From Micromonospora sediminimaris (lineage in GTDB: Bacteria; Actinomycetota; Actinomycetes; Mycobacteriales; Micromonosporaceae), in assembly GCA_900112325.1 (NCBI GenBank), contig FOLJ01000023.1, positions 1 to 64,000 of the forward strand: 64,000 nt of DNA, read 5' to 3'. How positions within the stretch are numbered: position 1 is the first letter of the stretch; each line of letters starts with the position of its first letter. Under the pieces are notes generated by a model. That model was not told the DNA's origin. It saw only the letters and a program-made list of their open reading frames with translations, and ran no database searches. A program made the translations under genes and the position numbers. Below are positions 1 through 8,388 of this stretch, piece after piece.

Positions 1-188
1 ATCTGGAGGAGCCGTCCCTCGATCACGTCCCCGGCCGCTGGCGGGTTCTCGTGCCCGTAGAGGGCCTTCACCCACTCGTCCTTCGTAAGGCGAAGCGCTT
101 TCTGCTCGACCTCGATGCGCCGAGCGGCCGTGGTCTTCCCGGTGCAGGGGAGCCCCACGGTCAGGAACAGTGTCGGTTGCCCCACCAT
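1..188 (-). CDS. P-loop kinase, AAA_33/zeta-toxin-like (partial, cut by window edge)
   Basis: Sixty-two N-terminal residues are visible before the gene leaves the left edge. A hydrophobic first strand leads into a Walker A loop, GLPCTGKTT (residues 12-20), followed by an Arg-rich helix and a TKDEW segment. This arrangement is typical of small P-loop kinases of the AAA_33/zeta-toxin group, which phosphorylate small molecules or nucleotide sugars; the substrate cannot be told. CGGAGG lies directly upstream (191-196), so the ATG at 188 is only 2 bases away; the next in-frame codon, GTG at 185, has better spacing and may be the true start. Divergent from the next gene. Confidence 0.7.
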   Translation of the reverse strand, partial: MVGQPTLFLTVGLPCTGKTTAARRIEVEQKALRLTKDEWVKALYGHENPPAAGDVIEGRLLQ

Positions 189-349
189 CACCTCCGTACG
201 GACGCCTCATCATTACTGACACCCGCTCATGCCGCGGCGCGGGCGCGCGGATCCGGATCTAGCCGCGGACCGTGCGTCACGTTGAGTGAGGGCGTGGCGG
301 CGCTCGATGCGCGGTCCTGCCGCTGGGCGTACGTCGTATCGTGTTGGTC

Positions 350-877
350 ATGGTCGAGGCCGTTGCGCCGAGGACGGGTAATCGGAGAGGCACGGTCGCC
401 CTCGTGTTGGCGTGCGTGAGTCTGTTTCTGTCGTTGATCGCGTGCGGCGTGGTGGGGCTGTCCGTCGGCGGCGACGGCGTGGACCTGCTGCCAGTGCAGT
501 CCGGGCCGGAGGTCGCCAGCGCGGCTCAGGTGGAAGCCATCGCTCAGGTGACCTTGCCGCCCGGCAGCGTGCTGCTGGTCGCGGTGTACCGCAACGGCCT
601 GGAAACTGAGCTCTCGGCCAAGTTCCGCATACCTCGCACGGCACTCGACGCCTTCGTCGCCACGGCGAATTTCACGACGGCTCTCGCACCAGGGCTTCGG
701 GCGGTCGACGCCACGCACAACGTCGGTGGCGGCAGCACGTGGGACCCCGAAACCGCCACGACCATCGCCGGCCTCGATGAGGAGCAGCCACTTGCAGACG
801 GCACCCGCCGAGCGCTTTTGATCGACCTCGACGCACCCGATGCCGTCACCGTCTACCTGTACGCCAGCCGCGGCTGA
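350..877 (+). CDS. Small membrane-anchored or secreted protein, unknown function
   Basis: 175 residues. A basic N-terminus (RTGNRRG) precedes one hydrophobic segment at about 14-36, read as a signal anchor; the rest (about 140 residues) is soluble and would lie outside the membrane. No family recognised. Codon position GC and the open frame support a real gene. An in-frame GTG at 341 is possible, but ATG 350 puts the basic stretch in the usual place. The 161-bp divergent gap on its left probably carries its promoter; I see no convincing Shine-Dalgarno. Confidence 0.6.
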   Translation: MVEAVAPRTGNRRGTVALVLACVSLFLSLIACGVVGLSVGGDGVDLLPVQSGPEVASAAQVEAIAQVTLPPGSVLLVAVYRNGLETELSAKFRIPRTALDAFVATANFTTALAPGLRAVDATHNVGGGSTWDPETATTIAGLDEEQPLADGTRRALLIDLDAPDAVTVYLYASRG

Positions 878-1045
878 ACCCCTTCAGGCGTACCGTCCGC
901 CGCAAGCAGCGGACGCCGAACGTCGGCTGCGGATCGGACTTCAGTATTCGTAAGAGCGCCATTCCCCGGCGACGCTCTAATCCTGGCCTCAGCTTGACCG
1001 GGGACGATGAGCAGCAAGGCATCGACTGGAAGGGGGCGGGTCGGC

Positions 1046-1738
1046 GTGCGGATCATGATCGCGGATGATGACGCGGCCATCCGTGAGTCGCTGGAGCGGG
1101 TGCTCCAGGTCGAGGGTTACGACACCAGCACCGTCGCCAACGGCCTCGCCGTGCTCGATGAGGTCGGTGGGGCCGGCGGTGACACGTTGGATCTGCTGAT
1201 CCTCGACGTGATGATGCCCCGCCTCGGCGGGTTGGAGACCTGCCGGCGGTTGCGGGCCGCGGGTCGGGATCTGCCGGTGCTGATGCTGACCGCCCGTGAC
1301 CAGGTCTCCGACCGGGTCGCGGGGCTGGACGCGGGCGCCGACGACTACCTGCCCAAGCCGTTCGCCACCGAGGAGTTGCTGGCCCGGGTACGGGCCCTGC
1401 TGCGCCGGCGCACGCCGGGCGACGGCGAGTCGCAGGTTCTGTCGTTCGCCGATGTCCGGCTCGATCCCGACAGGTTCGAGGCGCTGCGGGGCGGACGGCC
1501 GCTGCGCCTGACCCGGACCGAGTTCCTCCTCCTGGAGGTCCTCGTGCGTAACGCGACCCGGGTGTTGACCCGCGACGCGCTGTTCGAGGCGATCTGGGGC
1601 TTCGACATGAGCGCCACCGCCAACAACCTCCAGGTGTATGTGAGCTACCTGCGCCGCAAGATGGAGGCCGAAGGTGAGCCACGTTTGATCTACACGCTGC
1701 GCGGCCTGGGATACACGTTGCGGGAGACTCCTCCGTGA
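1046..1738 (+). CDS. OmpR/PhoB-family response regulator (MprA-like)
   Basis: 230 residues. Receiver domain (1-120) has the acidic triad DDD at 7-9, phospho-acceptor D54 in LILDVMMP, T82 and K104 in the YLPKPF motif, all intact. A winged-helix DNA-binding domain of OmpR type follows (about 130-228; RTEFLLLEVLV, YVSYLRRKM, RGLGYTL). GTG 1046 is preferred because AAGGGGG lies about 10 bases upstream and the receiver fold begins there; an in-frame ATG at 1007 would add 13 residues. Its stop overlaps the start of the sensor kinase gene, so the two form a two-component pair. It is the nearest OmpR-type candidate to bind the CTCAG-N5-CTCGG elements found further right (inference). Confidence 0.93.
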   Translation: MRIMIADDDAAIRESLERVLQVEGYDTSTVANGLAVLDEVGGAGGDTLDLLILDVMMPRLGGLETCRRLRAAGRDLPVLMLTARDQVSDRVAGLDAGADDYLPKPFATEELLARVRALLRRRTPGDGESQVLSFADVRLDPDRFEALRGGRPLRLTRTEFLLLEVLVRNATRVLTRDALFEAIWGFDMSATANNLQVYVSYLRRKMEAEGEPRLIYTLRGLGYTLRETPP

Positions 1739-3186
1739 GCAGGCCCGCGGGCCGGGAACCGCGTCGGCTGACCCGATGGTGGCGTCGACGGTCCCTGCGG
1801 ACCAGGTTGACGGTGATCGCGGCGACGGCCATCGCCGTCAGCGTGTTCCTGGCCTTCCAGGTGTCCAGTGAGCTGCTGGACTGGCAGCTGCGGGACAGCG
1901 CCGAGAATCAGCTGCGCGCCGACTCCCGCGTCCTGGCGGCGACCGCGGAGCGCGCCGGTCTGGGGCAGGTCCCGCTACCGCCGTATCCCGGATCCGGTCC
2001 GCTGGTGCGGGTCATCCTGCCCGACGGCTCGACCCGGACGCCGGTCGGTCAACCCGCGCTGCCCCCGGTCAGCGAGGACGCCGGGCGCGTGGCGCAGGGC
2101 GGCTTGGTCGACCTGATGGAGTCGAACGACAGCGACGAGGACGGCTACGTCGTCTACACGCTCCGGGCGGGCGACGGCGCGGTCCAGGTGGCCCGCGTCG
2201 TCGACGACAGCCCGATCAACCAGTTCGGGTTCGGGATGCTGCTGATCGGGCTGCTCTGCGTGGTCGGCGGCGCCCTTGTCGGGCGGACCGTGGCGCGGAC
2301 CGGACTGGCACCGATCGACCGGCTGACCGCCGCCGCGGAACGTGTCGCGCACACCCGGGATCTCGACGCCCACATCCCGGATGAGGGCGGTGGGGAGATC
2401 CGGCGGCTGATCCAGTCGATCAACGACATGCTCGCCGCGCTTCGCGACTCCCGGCAGGCCCAGCGGCTGCTTGCCGAGGATGCCGCCCACGAGCTCAAGA
2501 CCCCGCTCACCAGCCTGCGCCTCAACGTCGAGCTGCTTATCCGGCTCGACCGGCGTGGCACGCTGGACAGCGCACTGCCGGCGGAGAGCCGAACCCGGCT
2601 GCTCAACGATCTCGGCGGCCAGGTGGTCGAGTTGAGCACCCTTGTCGCCGAGCTGACCGACCTGGCCCGCGGTGACGTCAGCGACGAAAATACCGAGCTG
2701 CTCGACCTCGCCGACCTGGTGGTGGCCGCCGCGACCCGGGCGCGTTCCCGCGTGCCCGACATCGAGATAACGCTCGACCTCACCTCCGTGTGGGTGAGCG
2801 GCCGTCCCGCCGCGCTCCAGCGGGCGGTGCTCAACCTCATCGACAACGCCGGTAAGTGGTCCCCCGCGGACCAGCCGGTCCAGATCCGGCTCCGTGCCGA
2901 GGGCGCGTCGGCGGTGCTCGAGGTCGACGACGCCGGGCCGGGCATCGACGCCGCCGACGTACCTCGGGTGTTCGACCGGTTCTACCGTGCCGACAGCGCC
3001 CGGGCGTTGCCAGGATCCGGTCTCGGGCTGTCGATCGTGCAGCGGGTCGTCGACGCCCACGGCGGCCGGGCCACCGTCGCACGCTCCGCACGCGGTGGCG
3101 CGCTGCTCCGGGTTGACCTTCCGGCCGCGACCCCGCCCGCCCCGATCGCGCGCCGTACCACGGGGGAGGACAACGCGGTGCGCTGA
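1735..3186 (+). CDS. Sensor histidine kinase of the OmpR-type pair
   Basis: 483 residues, starting at GTG with a 4-base GTGA overlap with the regulator gene (translational coupling). Two transmembrane segments (about 22-42 and 161-181) enclose an extracytoplasmic sensor region of about 115 residues. Then HAMP, the HisKA box AAHELKTPLTSL with phospho-accepting H252, N box (LNLIDNAGKW), G1 (DDAGPGID), F box (FDRFYRAD) and G2 (GSGLGLSIV). All ATP-binding motifs look intact. The layout resembles envelope-stress kinases such as MprB; the stimulus is unknown. A GC-rich hairpin follows the stop. Confidence 0.93.
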   Translation: MSRPAGREPRRLTRWWRRRSLRTRLTVIAATAIAVSVFLAFQVSSELLDWQLRDSAENQLRADSRVLAATAERAGLGQVPLPPYPGSGPLVRVILPDGSTRTPVGQPALPPVSEDAGRVAQGGLVDLMESNDSDEDGYVVYTLRAGDGAVQVARVVDDSPINQFGFGMLLIGLLCVVGGALVGRTVARTGLAPIDRLTAAAERVAHTRDLDAHIPDEGGGEIRRLIQSINDMLAALRDSRQAQRLLAEDAAHELKTPLTSLRLNVELLIRLDRRGTLDSALPAESRTRLLNDLGGQVVELSTLVAELTDLARGDVSDENTELLDLADLVVAAATRARSRVPDIEITLDLTSVWVSGRPAALQRAVLNLIDNAGKWSPADQPVQIRLRAEGASAVLEVDDAGPGIDAADVPRVFDRFYRADSARALPGSGLGLSIVQRVVDAHGGRATVARSARGGALLRVDLPAATPPAPIARRTTGEDNAVR

Positions 3187-3194
3187 CCCGTCCC

Positions 3195-3208
3195 CCCGCC
3201 CCGGCGGG
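3195..3208 (+). terminator. Possible short GC hairpin after the kinase gene
   Basis: CCCGCC-CC-GGCGGG starts 9 bases after the stop codon. It is a candidate intrinsic terminator without a U tract; the loop is tight, so confidence is low. Confidence 0.3.
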
Positions 3209-3310
3209 CGCGGCGTAGGACAAGGGACGGCGGCCCTCGGGCATGGCTCCGCGGGATGGCCGGTCCTATCCGCCCGCCGAGCACCACGAGCACCGCTGAG
3301 AACAACGTCA

Positions 3311-3421
3311 GCAGGGCCAGACGCACCCGACCTCAATCCGACCGAGGGGGTCTGGGCCTGGATGAAACGCGGGCATCACCACCATCGCGTCCACGGCGTC
3401 GACCACCTCGCCGACACCGCA
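3311..3421 (+). pseudogene. IS630-family transposase relic
   Basis: In one forward frame the sequence reads APDLNPTEGVWAWMKRG, which matches the C-terminal signature around the last catalytic Glu of IS630/Tc1-type DDE transposases (usually D-x-N-P-x-E-x-x-W). Nothing of the rest of the transposase and no terminal repeats are visible, so it is an old fragment. It lies in the 343-bp gap 3187-3529, which otherwise shows only the hairpin after the kinase gene and no supported coding sequence. Confidence 0.65.
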
Positions 3422-3529
3422 CTAGTTAGGCCGGTGTGTCGTGGGGTGGTCCGGGTGGGGGGCGGGCAGCTGAGCCCGCCCGCACGTAGGCGTACGACTC
3501 GGGTACGACGTACTCGATGCCCGACGACG

Positions 3530-4126
3530 TCATCCGGCCGCGATCGCCGCTCGGCGGCGGCGCAACACGTAGCGGACCAGTTCGCCGAGCGCGGTGATGG
3601 ACAGGGCGAGACCGAGGCCGACCGCCAGGCCCAGCATCCGGTTGGATTCGAAGGCGGCGCCGCCGAGGTAGCCGATCAGGCCGGAATAGCCGGCCCAGGT
3701 GACGGCGGCGATGGCGGCGAACGGGGCGAAGCGGGCAAGCGGGTAGCCGGTGGCACCGCTGGCGGTCACGATCGCGGTGCGTCCGCCGGGGACGAACCGG
3801 CCCGCGATGATCAGGGCGCCGCCCCGGCGGTGCAGGTGCGGGGCGATCCTGTCGGCGGCGCGGATCAGGCGGCCGCCCGGACGGCGCCTGCGCAACAAGC
3901 GCCCGATGAGGAAACCGATGTGATCACCGACGAAGGCGCCCAGCGCGGCGAACACGATGATCAGCGGAAGCGACGGGATGCCCGACACGGCGAAGACCGC
4001 CGCCGCGATGACGACCGACTCCGACGGCAGGAACGGCAGGAACGCGTCGAGGATGGCCAGCGCGAGGATCGCCAGATAGATGAACGGAGAGGTCATCGCG
4101 TTCTCGATCGTAGCCATCAGGTCCAT
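3530..4126 (-). CDS. DedA-family (SNARE-associated) membrane protein
   Basis: 198 residues. Several hydrophobic helices and the DedA signature region: FLPSES near residue 30, GDHIGFLIGR near 65 and GRFVPGGRTAIVTASG near 108, where the arginines conserved in DedA/VTT proteins sit. DedA proteins act in the cytoplasmic membrane as lipid flippases or scramblases (undecaprenyl phosphate or phospholipid). Start ATG 4126 has GGAGGAG 8 bases upstream. It overlaps the preceding gene by 10 bases and is the last gene of a minus-strand operon with a membrane protein and a DedA-glycosyltransferase fusion. Confidence 0.9.
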   Translation of the reverse strand: MDLMATIENAMTSPFIYLAILALAILDAFLPFLPSESVVIAAAVFAVSGIPSLPLIIVFAALGAFVGDHIGFLIGRLLRRRRPGGRLIRAADRIAPHLHRRGGALIIAGRFVPGGRTAIVTASGATGYPLARFAPFAAIAAVTWAGYSGLIGYLGGAAFESNRMLGLAVGLGLALSITALGELVRYVLRRRRAAIAAG

Positions 4127-4764
4127 CGGGACCGCTCCTCCCCTTCGAGCACCCAGGCGCAGAGCCCGACTACGGCGAGCACGAGCGCCAGCAGAACCCG
4201 TTCGGCCAGGCCCGCGAACGGGAGATGGCCTTGGCCGAGCAGCACCGCCGGCCCGTTCGCCGCCGCGAACGCGACACACGCGGCGAACGCGGACCACCCG
4301 GCCGCGCGCAGCCAGCGAACCCGGGCCGGGTCTGTCCCGCGCCCGGCACGCTTGGCGATGAGCAGGGCGAAGAGCGGTGGCAGCGCTGCCATCAGCGCCG
4401 CCCCGAAGCGGTGCACCGCGGCGGCGACGTTCGGTTCTGTCCCCGGGAGGTTCGTGGGGAATGCCACCACCGTGACCAGGGACACGCACCACACCGACAG
4501 CAGCACGGTGAGGGGCCAGGCCGGTGGCAGCGCGCGCCGGGCGCCGACCAGGAGCCATGCGCCGGCTGCCGCGAGCCCGCACGCCGCCAGGGCCAGCAGG
4601 ACGGCGCCCGGCGCCGTCCGGATCGATTCGCTGACCATCTGGTCCACCGGGTCGACGTCGCCGACCAGCAGCAGGCCCGCCCCGGCCGCCGTGCCCAGGC
4701 CCAGGCTCAGCTGGACGTTGCGATACCAGCGGGAGGTGCCCGCTCGGACGATCGTCGCTGTCAT
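4117..4764 (-). CDS. Polytopic membrane protein, DUF998-like
   Basis: 215 residues with about six hydrophobic segments (near 20-38, 52-72, 80-102, 120-140, 150-170 and 185-205). Composition and helix spacing, with a conserved-looking FPTN motif between helices 3 and 4, resemble DUF998 membrane proteins. Function unknown. It starts with a 4-base ATGA overlap with the upstream fusion gene and overlaps the downstream dedA by 10 bases, so the three are almost certainly co-translated; a role in envelope lipid or glycolipid handling is inferred from this context only. Confidence 0.7.
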   Translation of the reverse strand: MTATIVRAGTSRWYRNVQLSLGLGTAAGAGLLLVGDVDPVDQMVSESIRTAPGAVLLALAACGLAAAGAWLLVGARRALPPAWPLTVLLSVWCVSLVTVVAFPTNLPGTEPNVAAAVHRFGAALMAALPPLFALLIAKRAGRGTDPARVRWLRAAGWSAFAACVAFAAANGPAVLLGQGHLPFAGLAERVLLALVLAVVGLCAWVLEGEERSRWT

Positions 4765-6521
4765 GCGGCGACCTCGGCGGGCGCGGGCGACTCGCGGGCC
4801 GGACGCATCCGGTAGAGCTGCTCGAACGCGGACACCGTGTGGGTCTGGTCGTGCTCCTCGGCCACGGCACGAGCCCGGTGCCCCAACTCTTCTGCGTGCT
4901 TCGGGTCGCCGAGCACGGTGAGCAGTCGCTCGGAGAGCACGACCACGTCGCCGGGCGGGAACAGGTAGCCGGTCTCCTTGTCCCGGACGAGGTGGGGCAG
5001 GGCTGCGGCATCGGCGCCGATCACGGGTCTTCCGCTGGCCATCGCTTCGAGCGTGACCAGGCTCTGCAGCTCGGCGGTGCCCGCGTTGACGAAGACCGCC
5101 GACGCCGCGTATGCGGAGGGAAGGTCCTCGTCAGGGATGAAGCCGGTGAACGTGACATGCTCGGCGACGCCTAGTTCCCCGGCGAGCGACCGCAGCGTCC
5201 GGTCCTCGGACCCGGTGCCGACCAGAAGCAACTGGACGTCGAGGGAGCGCCGCACCACCGCGAACGCCCGCATCACGACGTCGAGGTTCTTCTCGGCGTC
5301 GAGCCGGCCCACGTACGTGATGGTGGGCTTGTGCGCGAGGCTGTAGGCCGATCGGAATTCGGCCGCGGGCGCCTGCTCGCGAAAGCGGGTGAGGTCGATG
5401 CCGCACGAGATGGGCAGGACCGGTCCGGACACACCGGAGACGACGGCGAGCGTGGCGGCGTACGGGGTCGGGGCTGTGACGATGTCTGCCTTGGCGAACA
5501 CCCGGGCGGCGTCGCGCCATGCCCAGTTGTGTGCCCTCGTCCGGCCAGCGTTGCCGATGGGCAGGTAGTGGATCAGGTTCTCGGGCATGAAGTGGTTGGT
5601 GGCGATGACGAACAGGCCGCGCTCGTGCGCCGCGTCGACCAGCGCCCGGCACAGCGGGAAGTGGCTCTGCACGTGCACCACGTCGGGCTGGACCTCGTCG
5701 AGGATCCGGCGGGCTGCCGCGCGTAGCCCCAGCGGCGGGCAGAACCGAAAACGTGGATGGCCCGGCACTGGCAAGGAACGCACGCGGTGCTCGACGACGC
5801 CGTCGCTGGACATGCCGGCATGGTTGCGGGTGTCCGTCGACGGCGCGACCACGTGCACCTCGTGCCGGGCGGTCAGTGCCACGGCAAGGCGCTGGGCGAA
5901 GTAGGACGCCCCGTTGACGTGCGGGGCGTAGGTGTCGGCACCGATGAGGATGCGCATGGGACGAACTACCTTTCGTCGGTGGTATCGCTTGATGACGAGG
6001 CGGAAGACAGCGACCGGCACGGCGACGGCCGCGGTGAGCAGGAAGATGCCGCCGGGCAGTGCGAGCAGGCCGGACAGTTGGCTGCCGAGCAGTGCACCGA
6101 GACCGATCAGCACCAGGCCGCGTACGGCGGCGGCGGCACCCACCCAGGCGGCGAATCTTGGGTACGGGAGCCCGGCGAGCCCGGCCGACACGAACGCCGG
6201 GAGGGCGAAGACGTCGACGAGCTTGGCGGTGATCACCAGCCGAGGCAGTGACATCCCGGTCAGCCGGTCGAGCAGCGCCGTCGCCTTGAACCTGCTCAGC
6301 AGGGACGCCACCCAGGGCCGCCGGGCCGACCGGCCGATAAGGTAGAGCAGGCTGTCGCCCACCACCTCGGCCAGCGCGACGATCAGCCAGATCGGCCAGA
6401 ACGCCGCAGCGCCGGCGCCGACCAGGGTGCCCGCGGTGATCGTCGCGGCCGGCCCCTCGATGAGCACGAAGGGACCGAGCACCAGGTAGGGGTGCTCGAG
6501 CACGGCCTGTGTCAGATCCAT
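4761..6521 (-). CDS. DedA-like membrane domain fused to a GT4 glycosyltransferase
   Basis: One uninterrupted 586-residue frame. Residues 1-185 form a DedA/SNARE-associated domain (LGPFVLIEGPAAT, VVGDSLLYLIGR, VITAKLVDVFALP). Residues 189-586 form a GT-B family 4 glycosyltransferase: start of the first Rossmann half (MRILIGADTYAPHVNG), VGRLDAEKN, VGTGSED and the EX7E motif ELQSLVTLE. It should transfer a sugar to a lipid acceptor at the inner membrane, close to mannosyltransferases of phosphatidylinositol or diacylglycerol type. The ATG at 5957 (M189) has an AAAGGT sequence about 9 bases upstream, so a free glycosyltransferase might also be made by internal initiation. Preferred start ATG 6521; it overlaps the end of a leader frame. 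Confidence 0.85.
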   Translation of the reverse strand: MDLTQAVLEHPYLVLGPFVLIEGPAATITAGTLVGAGAAAFWPIWLIVALAEVVGDSLLYLIGRSARRPWVASLLSRFKATALLDRLTGMSLPRLVITAKLVDVFALPAFVSAGLAGLPYPRFAAWVGAAAAVRGLVLIGLGALLGSQLSGLLALPGGIFLLTAAVAVPVAVFRLVIKRYHRRKVVRPMRILIGADTYAPHVNGASYFAQRLAVALTARHEVHVVAPSTDTRNHAGMSSDGVVEHRVRSLPVPGHPRFRFCPPLGLRAAARRILDEVQPDVVHVQSHFPLCRALVDAAHERGLFVIATNHFMPENLIHYLPIGNAGRTRAHNWAWRDAARVFAKADIVTAPTPYAATLAVVSGVSGPVLPISCGIDLTRFREQAPAAEFRSAYSLAHKPTITYVGRLDAEKNLDVVMRAFAVVRRSLDVQLLLVGTGSEDRTLRSLAGELGVAEHVTFTGFIPDEDLPSAYAASAVFVNAGTAELQSLVTLEAMASGRPVIGADAAALPHLVRDKETGYLFPPGDVVVLSERLLTVLGDPKHAEELGHRARAVAEEHDQTHTVSAFEQLYRMRPARESPAPAEVAA

Positions 6522-6679
6522 GTCGTGACGCTTCGGCCGAAGGCTGTGCACCGGTCGTTCCTGCGCGAGGCCGAGCGATGTAGCTCCGTGGTAGGGGCTC
6601 CGATCACCGGCCGCGGCACCCATCGGCCTGCCAACCGACCGGCCGGCGCTTGCCCGGGCGGCGCTGCGTTGACTGCCAT
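6512..6679 (-). CDS. Short leader reading frame overlapping the fusion gene start
   Basis: A 55-codon frame beginning MAVNAAPPGQAPAGRLAGRW. Its TGA lies inside the first codons of the DedA-glycosyltransferase gene (10-base overlap), an arrangement suited to translational coupling. Its first 22 residues are nearly the same as the leader frame at 10879 and similar to the N-terminal tail of the PAP2 protein (MAIDAAPCGKAPPGRLADRW). The second half is not conserved. It may be a true leader peptide or simply the 5' stub of a duplicated PAP2 gene; I cannot decide between them. Confidence 0.4.
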   Translation of the reverse strand: MAVNAAPPGQAPAGRLAGRWVPRPVIGAPTTELHRSASRRNDRCTAFGRSVTTWI

Positions 6680-6785
6680 CACTAGCCCCCTACGTGCGGG
6701 TTACGTCGCTTGTCTGAGACCTACTGATACCGAGCGAATCTGAGGCGAGCGTTAATGCGGCGCTCAGCCCGGGTGGCCGAACCAG
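6614..6785 (-). repeat. Left arm of 170-bp inverted repeat (promoter plus leader)
   Basis: The reverse complement of this stretch matches 10775-10944 with about eleven substitutions and two 1-base gaps by eye. It contains the shared promoter element and the first 22 codons of the leader frame. The outer boundary lies five bases beyond the PAP2 stop codon. The two arms are inverted and enclose about 4 kb (PAP2 gene, monooxygenase, atypical regulator). Confidence 0.9.
6728..6755 (-). promoter_or_regulatory. Shared element copy A, upstream of DedA-glycosyltransferase
   Basis: Read toward the gene, the core is CCTCAGATTCGCTCGGTA preceded by TTAACG. It contains two direct half-sites, CTCAG and CTCGG, offset by 10 bp, the spacing used by OmpR-family dimers. 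Three more copies occur at 8253, 10640 and 10805, each with the same orientation to its gene. Confidence 0.75.
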
Positions 6786-6789
6786 GTGC

Positions 6790-8205
6790 TCACGTACGCA
6801 ACTCGACCGGCACCGCCCGCGCGTTCGGCCGTAGCGCCCACCACAGCAGGCCGACCCAGAGCGCGGTCAGGATCGCGGCGCCGAGCAGGTCGGTCGGGTG
6901 GTGCATGCCGCGGTACAGCCGGGACAGCGCGACACCGGCCGTTACGACCACCGCGAGCACCACGGCGAACCAGCGCCACCGGCTGCTCACCCGGCCCATG
7001 ATCAGGACCGCGATCGCCACCGAGATGCACATCGTCGCGGCGATGTGCCCCGAGGGGAACGACGACGTGGGCATCGGGCTGTCGAGCTGCGGCACCGGCG
7101 GGCGGTCCCGCTGGACGCTGGCCGCGGTGCACCGGAACAGGGTGAGCTCGCCGACCATGGTGAGCACCACGAACACCACCGGTCGCCACTGCCGCCACAC
7201 GGCCAACGCGATCAGGCAGAACACCAGCGATATGGCCAGGATGGCGCGGATGTCGCCGGCCTTGCTCCACACCCAGCTCACGTCGTCCAGGGTGGGCGTG
7301 CGCGACGTCTGCAGCCACCGGACCACGCCGTCGTCGACACGTCCCAGCCAGGTGCCCTCGGTGTGGTTCTTCACCAGGTAGCCGACGACGTACAGGATGC
7401 CGAACGTGAACACCCAGCCGGTCAGGATCTCGGTGGCCTTGACCCACCGGTACGGAACAGGTCGGCCGGAGTCCGGCGCCGGTTCGATCGCCTCGACGGC
7501 CTCCGGCTCCAGGCCGTCGTCGAGCGGCACCGGGTGCCCCGTCTCGCGCCGCCACAGCCGGAACGCGTACGCCGTGACGCTCAGCCACAGCGCGCCGAGC
7601 AGCCAGCCGGCCAGCACGTCGGTCAGATAGTGCACGCCGAGCGCGATCCGGGTCACCCCGATCGCGACCACGAGCATCGCGACGGCCGCCGTGAACAGCT
7701 TCCGGTAGCGCACCGCGGGCAGGAACACGAGCAGCAGCGCGCCGTAGACCACCATCGACCCGAGCGCGTGCCCGCTCGGGAAGCTGTTGCCGAGCCCGAT
7801 CGCTACCGGTGTCTCGACCACCGGGCGCAACCGGCCGACCAGCGACTTCACCGACGGGTCGAGCAGCAGCGCGCCGGCGGTGGTGGCCAGCAGGTAGACG
7901 GCGAGGCGGACCCGCCGGCGCATCAGCAGCAGCGCGGCGACGCCGACGAGCCAGAGCATGACCGGCCGCCCGCCCAGCCGGGTTATCCCGTTGAGCGCGT
8001 CCACCAGGTACGACCGGGGCGACACGACCTCGTTGAGCTCCCGGGCAACAGCTTGGTCAACGCTCGTCACCGGCTCCAGGTGCAGCCGGACAAGGAGCAC
8101 CAGCAGCCCGAACCCGAGCCCGATCGCGACGACCAGCAGCGGCGCCCACCGGTCGGCCAGCCGACCGGGCGGCGCTTTCCCGCATGGCGCCGCGTCGATC
8201 GCCAT
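6790..8205 (-). CDS. Tandem-domain PAP2 phosphatase, integral membrane
   Basis: 471 residues with two complete-looking PAP2 domains. Domain 1 (about 30-235): KSLVGRLRP, PSGHAL, and RIALGVHYLTD. Domain 2 (about 260-460): RDRPP, PSGHIAAT and SRLYRGMHHPTD. These are the three C1-C2-C3 motifs that hold the phosphate and supply the catalytic His pair. In domain 2 the lysine of the KX6RP motif is not obvious, so one domain may be weaker. The protein should dephosphorylate a lipid phosphate or pyrophosphate on the outer face. Start ATG 8205 has GGAGG 6 bases upstream. It has its own copy of the shared promoter element and stands next to the DedA genes. Confidence 0.9.
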   Translation of the reverse strand: MAIDAAPCGKAPPGRLADRWAPLLVVAIGLGFGLLVLLVRLHLEPVTSVDQAVARELNEVVSPRSYLVDALNGITRLGGRPVMLWLVGVAALLLMRRRVRLAVYLLATTAGALLLDPSVKSLVGRLRPVVETPVAIGLGNSFPSGHALGSMVVYGALLLVFLPAVRYRKLFTAAVAMLVVAIGVTRIALGVHYLTDVLAGWLLGALWLSVTAYAFRLWRRETGHPVPLDDGLEPEAVEAIEPAPDSGRPVPYRWVKATEILTGWVFTFGILYVVGYLVKNHTEGTWLGRVDDGVVRWLQTSRTPTLDDVSWVWSKAGDIRAILAISLVFCLIALAVWRQWRPVVFVVLTMVGELTLFRCTAASVQRDRPPVPQLDSPMPTSSFPSGHIAATMCISVAIAVLIMGRVSSRWRWFAVVLAVVVTAGVALSRLYRGMHHPTDLLGAAILTALWVGLLWWALRPNARAVPVELRT

Positions 8206-8227
8206 CAATCGCCTCCAGGTACGAGCT

Positions 8228-8245
8228 GCATCGCTTATCCGATGC
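8228..8245. promoter_or_regulatory. Inverted repeat in the PAP2 5' leader
   Basis: GCATCG-N6-CGATGC, perfect 6-bp arms, lies between the shared promoter element and the PAP2 start codon. It could be an operator or a small mRNA hairpin. Confidence 0.4.
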
Positions 8246-8252
8246 GAATTCG

Positions 8253-8280
8253 TACCGAGCGAATCTGAGGCGACGATTAA
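8253..8280 (-). promoter_or_regulatory. Shared element copy B, upstream of PAP2 gene
   Basis: Core CCTCAGATTCGCTCGGTA read toward the PAP2 gene, preceded by TTAATCGTCG. It ends about 48 bases before the ATG. Same half-site pattern as copies A, C and D. Confidence 0.75.
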
Positions 8281-8388
8281 TAGACGTCCGGGCGGTGAGG
8301 TGAAGTGGCACCGTGGTACCGCCTCACTGCGGAGGATGACGACCGCAGTACGACGAAACAGGGCGGAATCGGGCCTAGCTTGGAGGCT

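Noticed and set aside
2982..3326. Minus-strand frame starting MRLALLTLFSAVLVVLGG near 3326
   Set aside because: It begins like a signal peptide but runs into the antisense of the kinase C-terminus with no domain, so it is probably chance.
6522..6623. N-terminal extension of the DedA-glycosyltransferase to about 6623
   Set aside because: The extension lies in the leader/repeat region, is not hydrophobic and precedes the natural DedA start at 6521.
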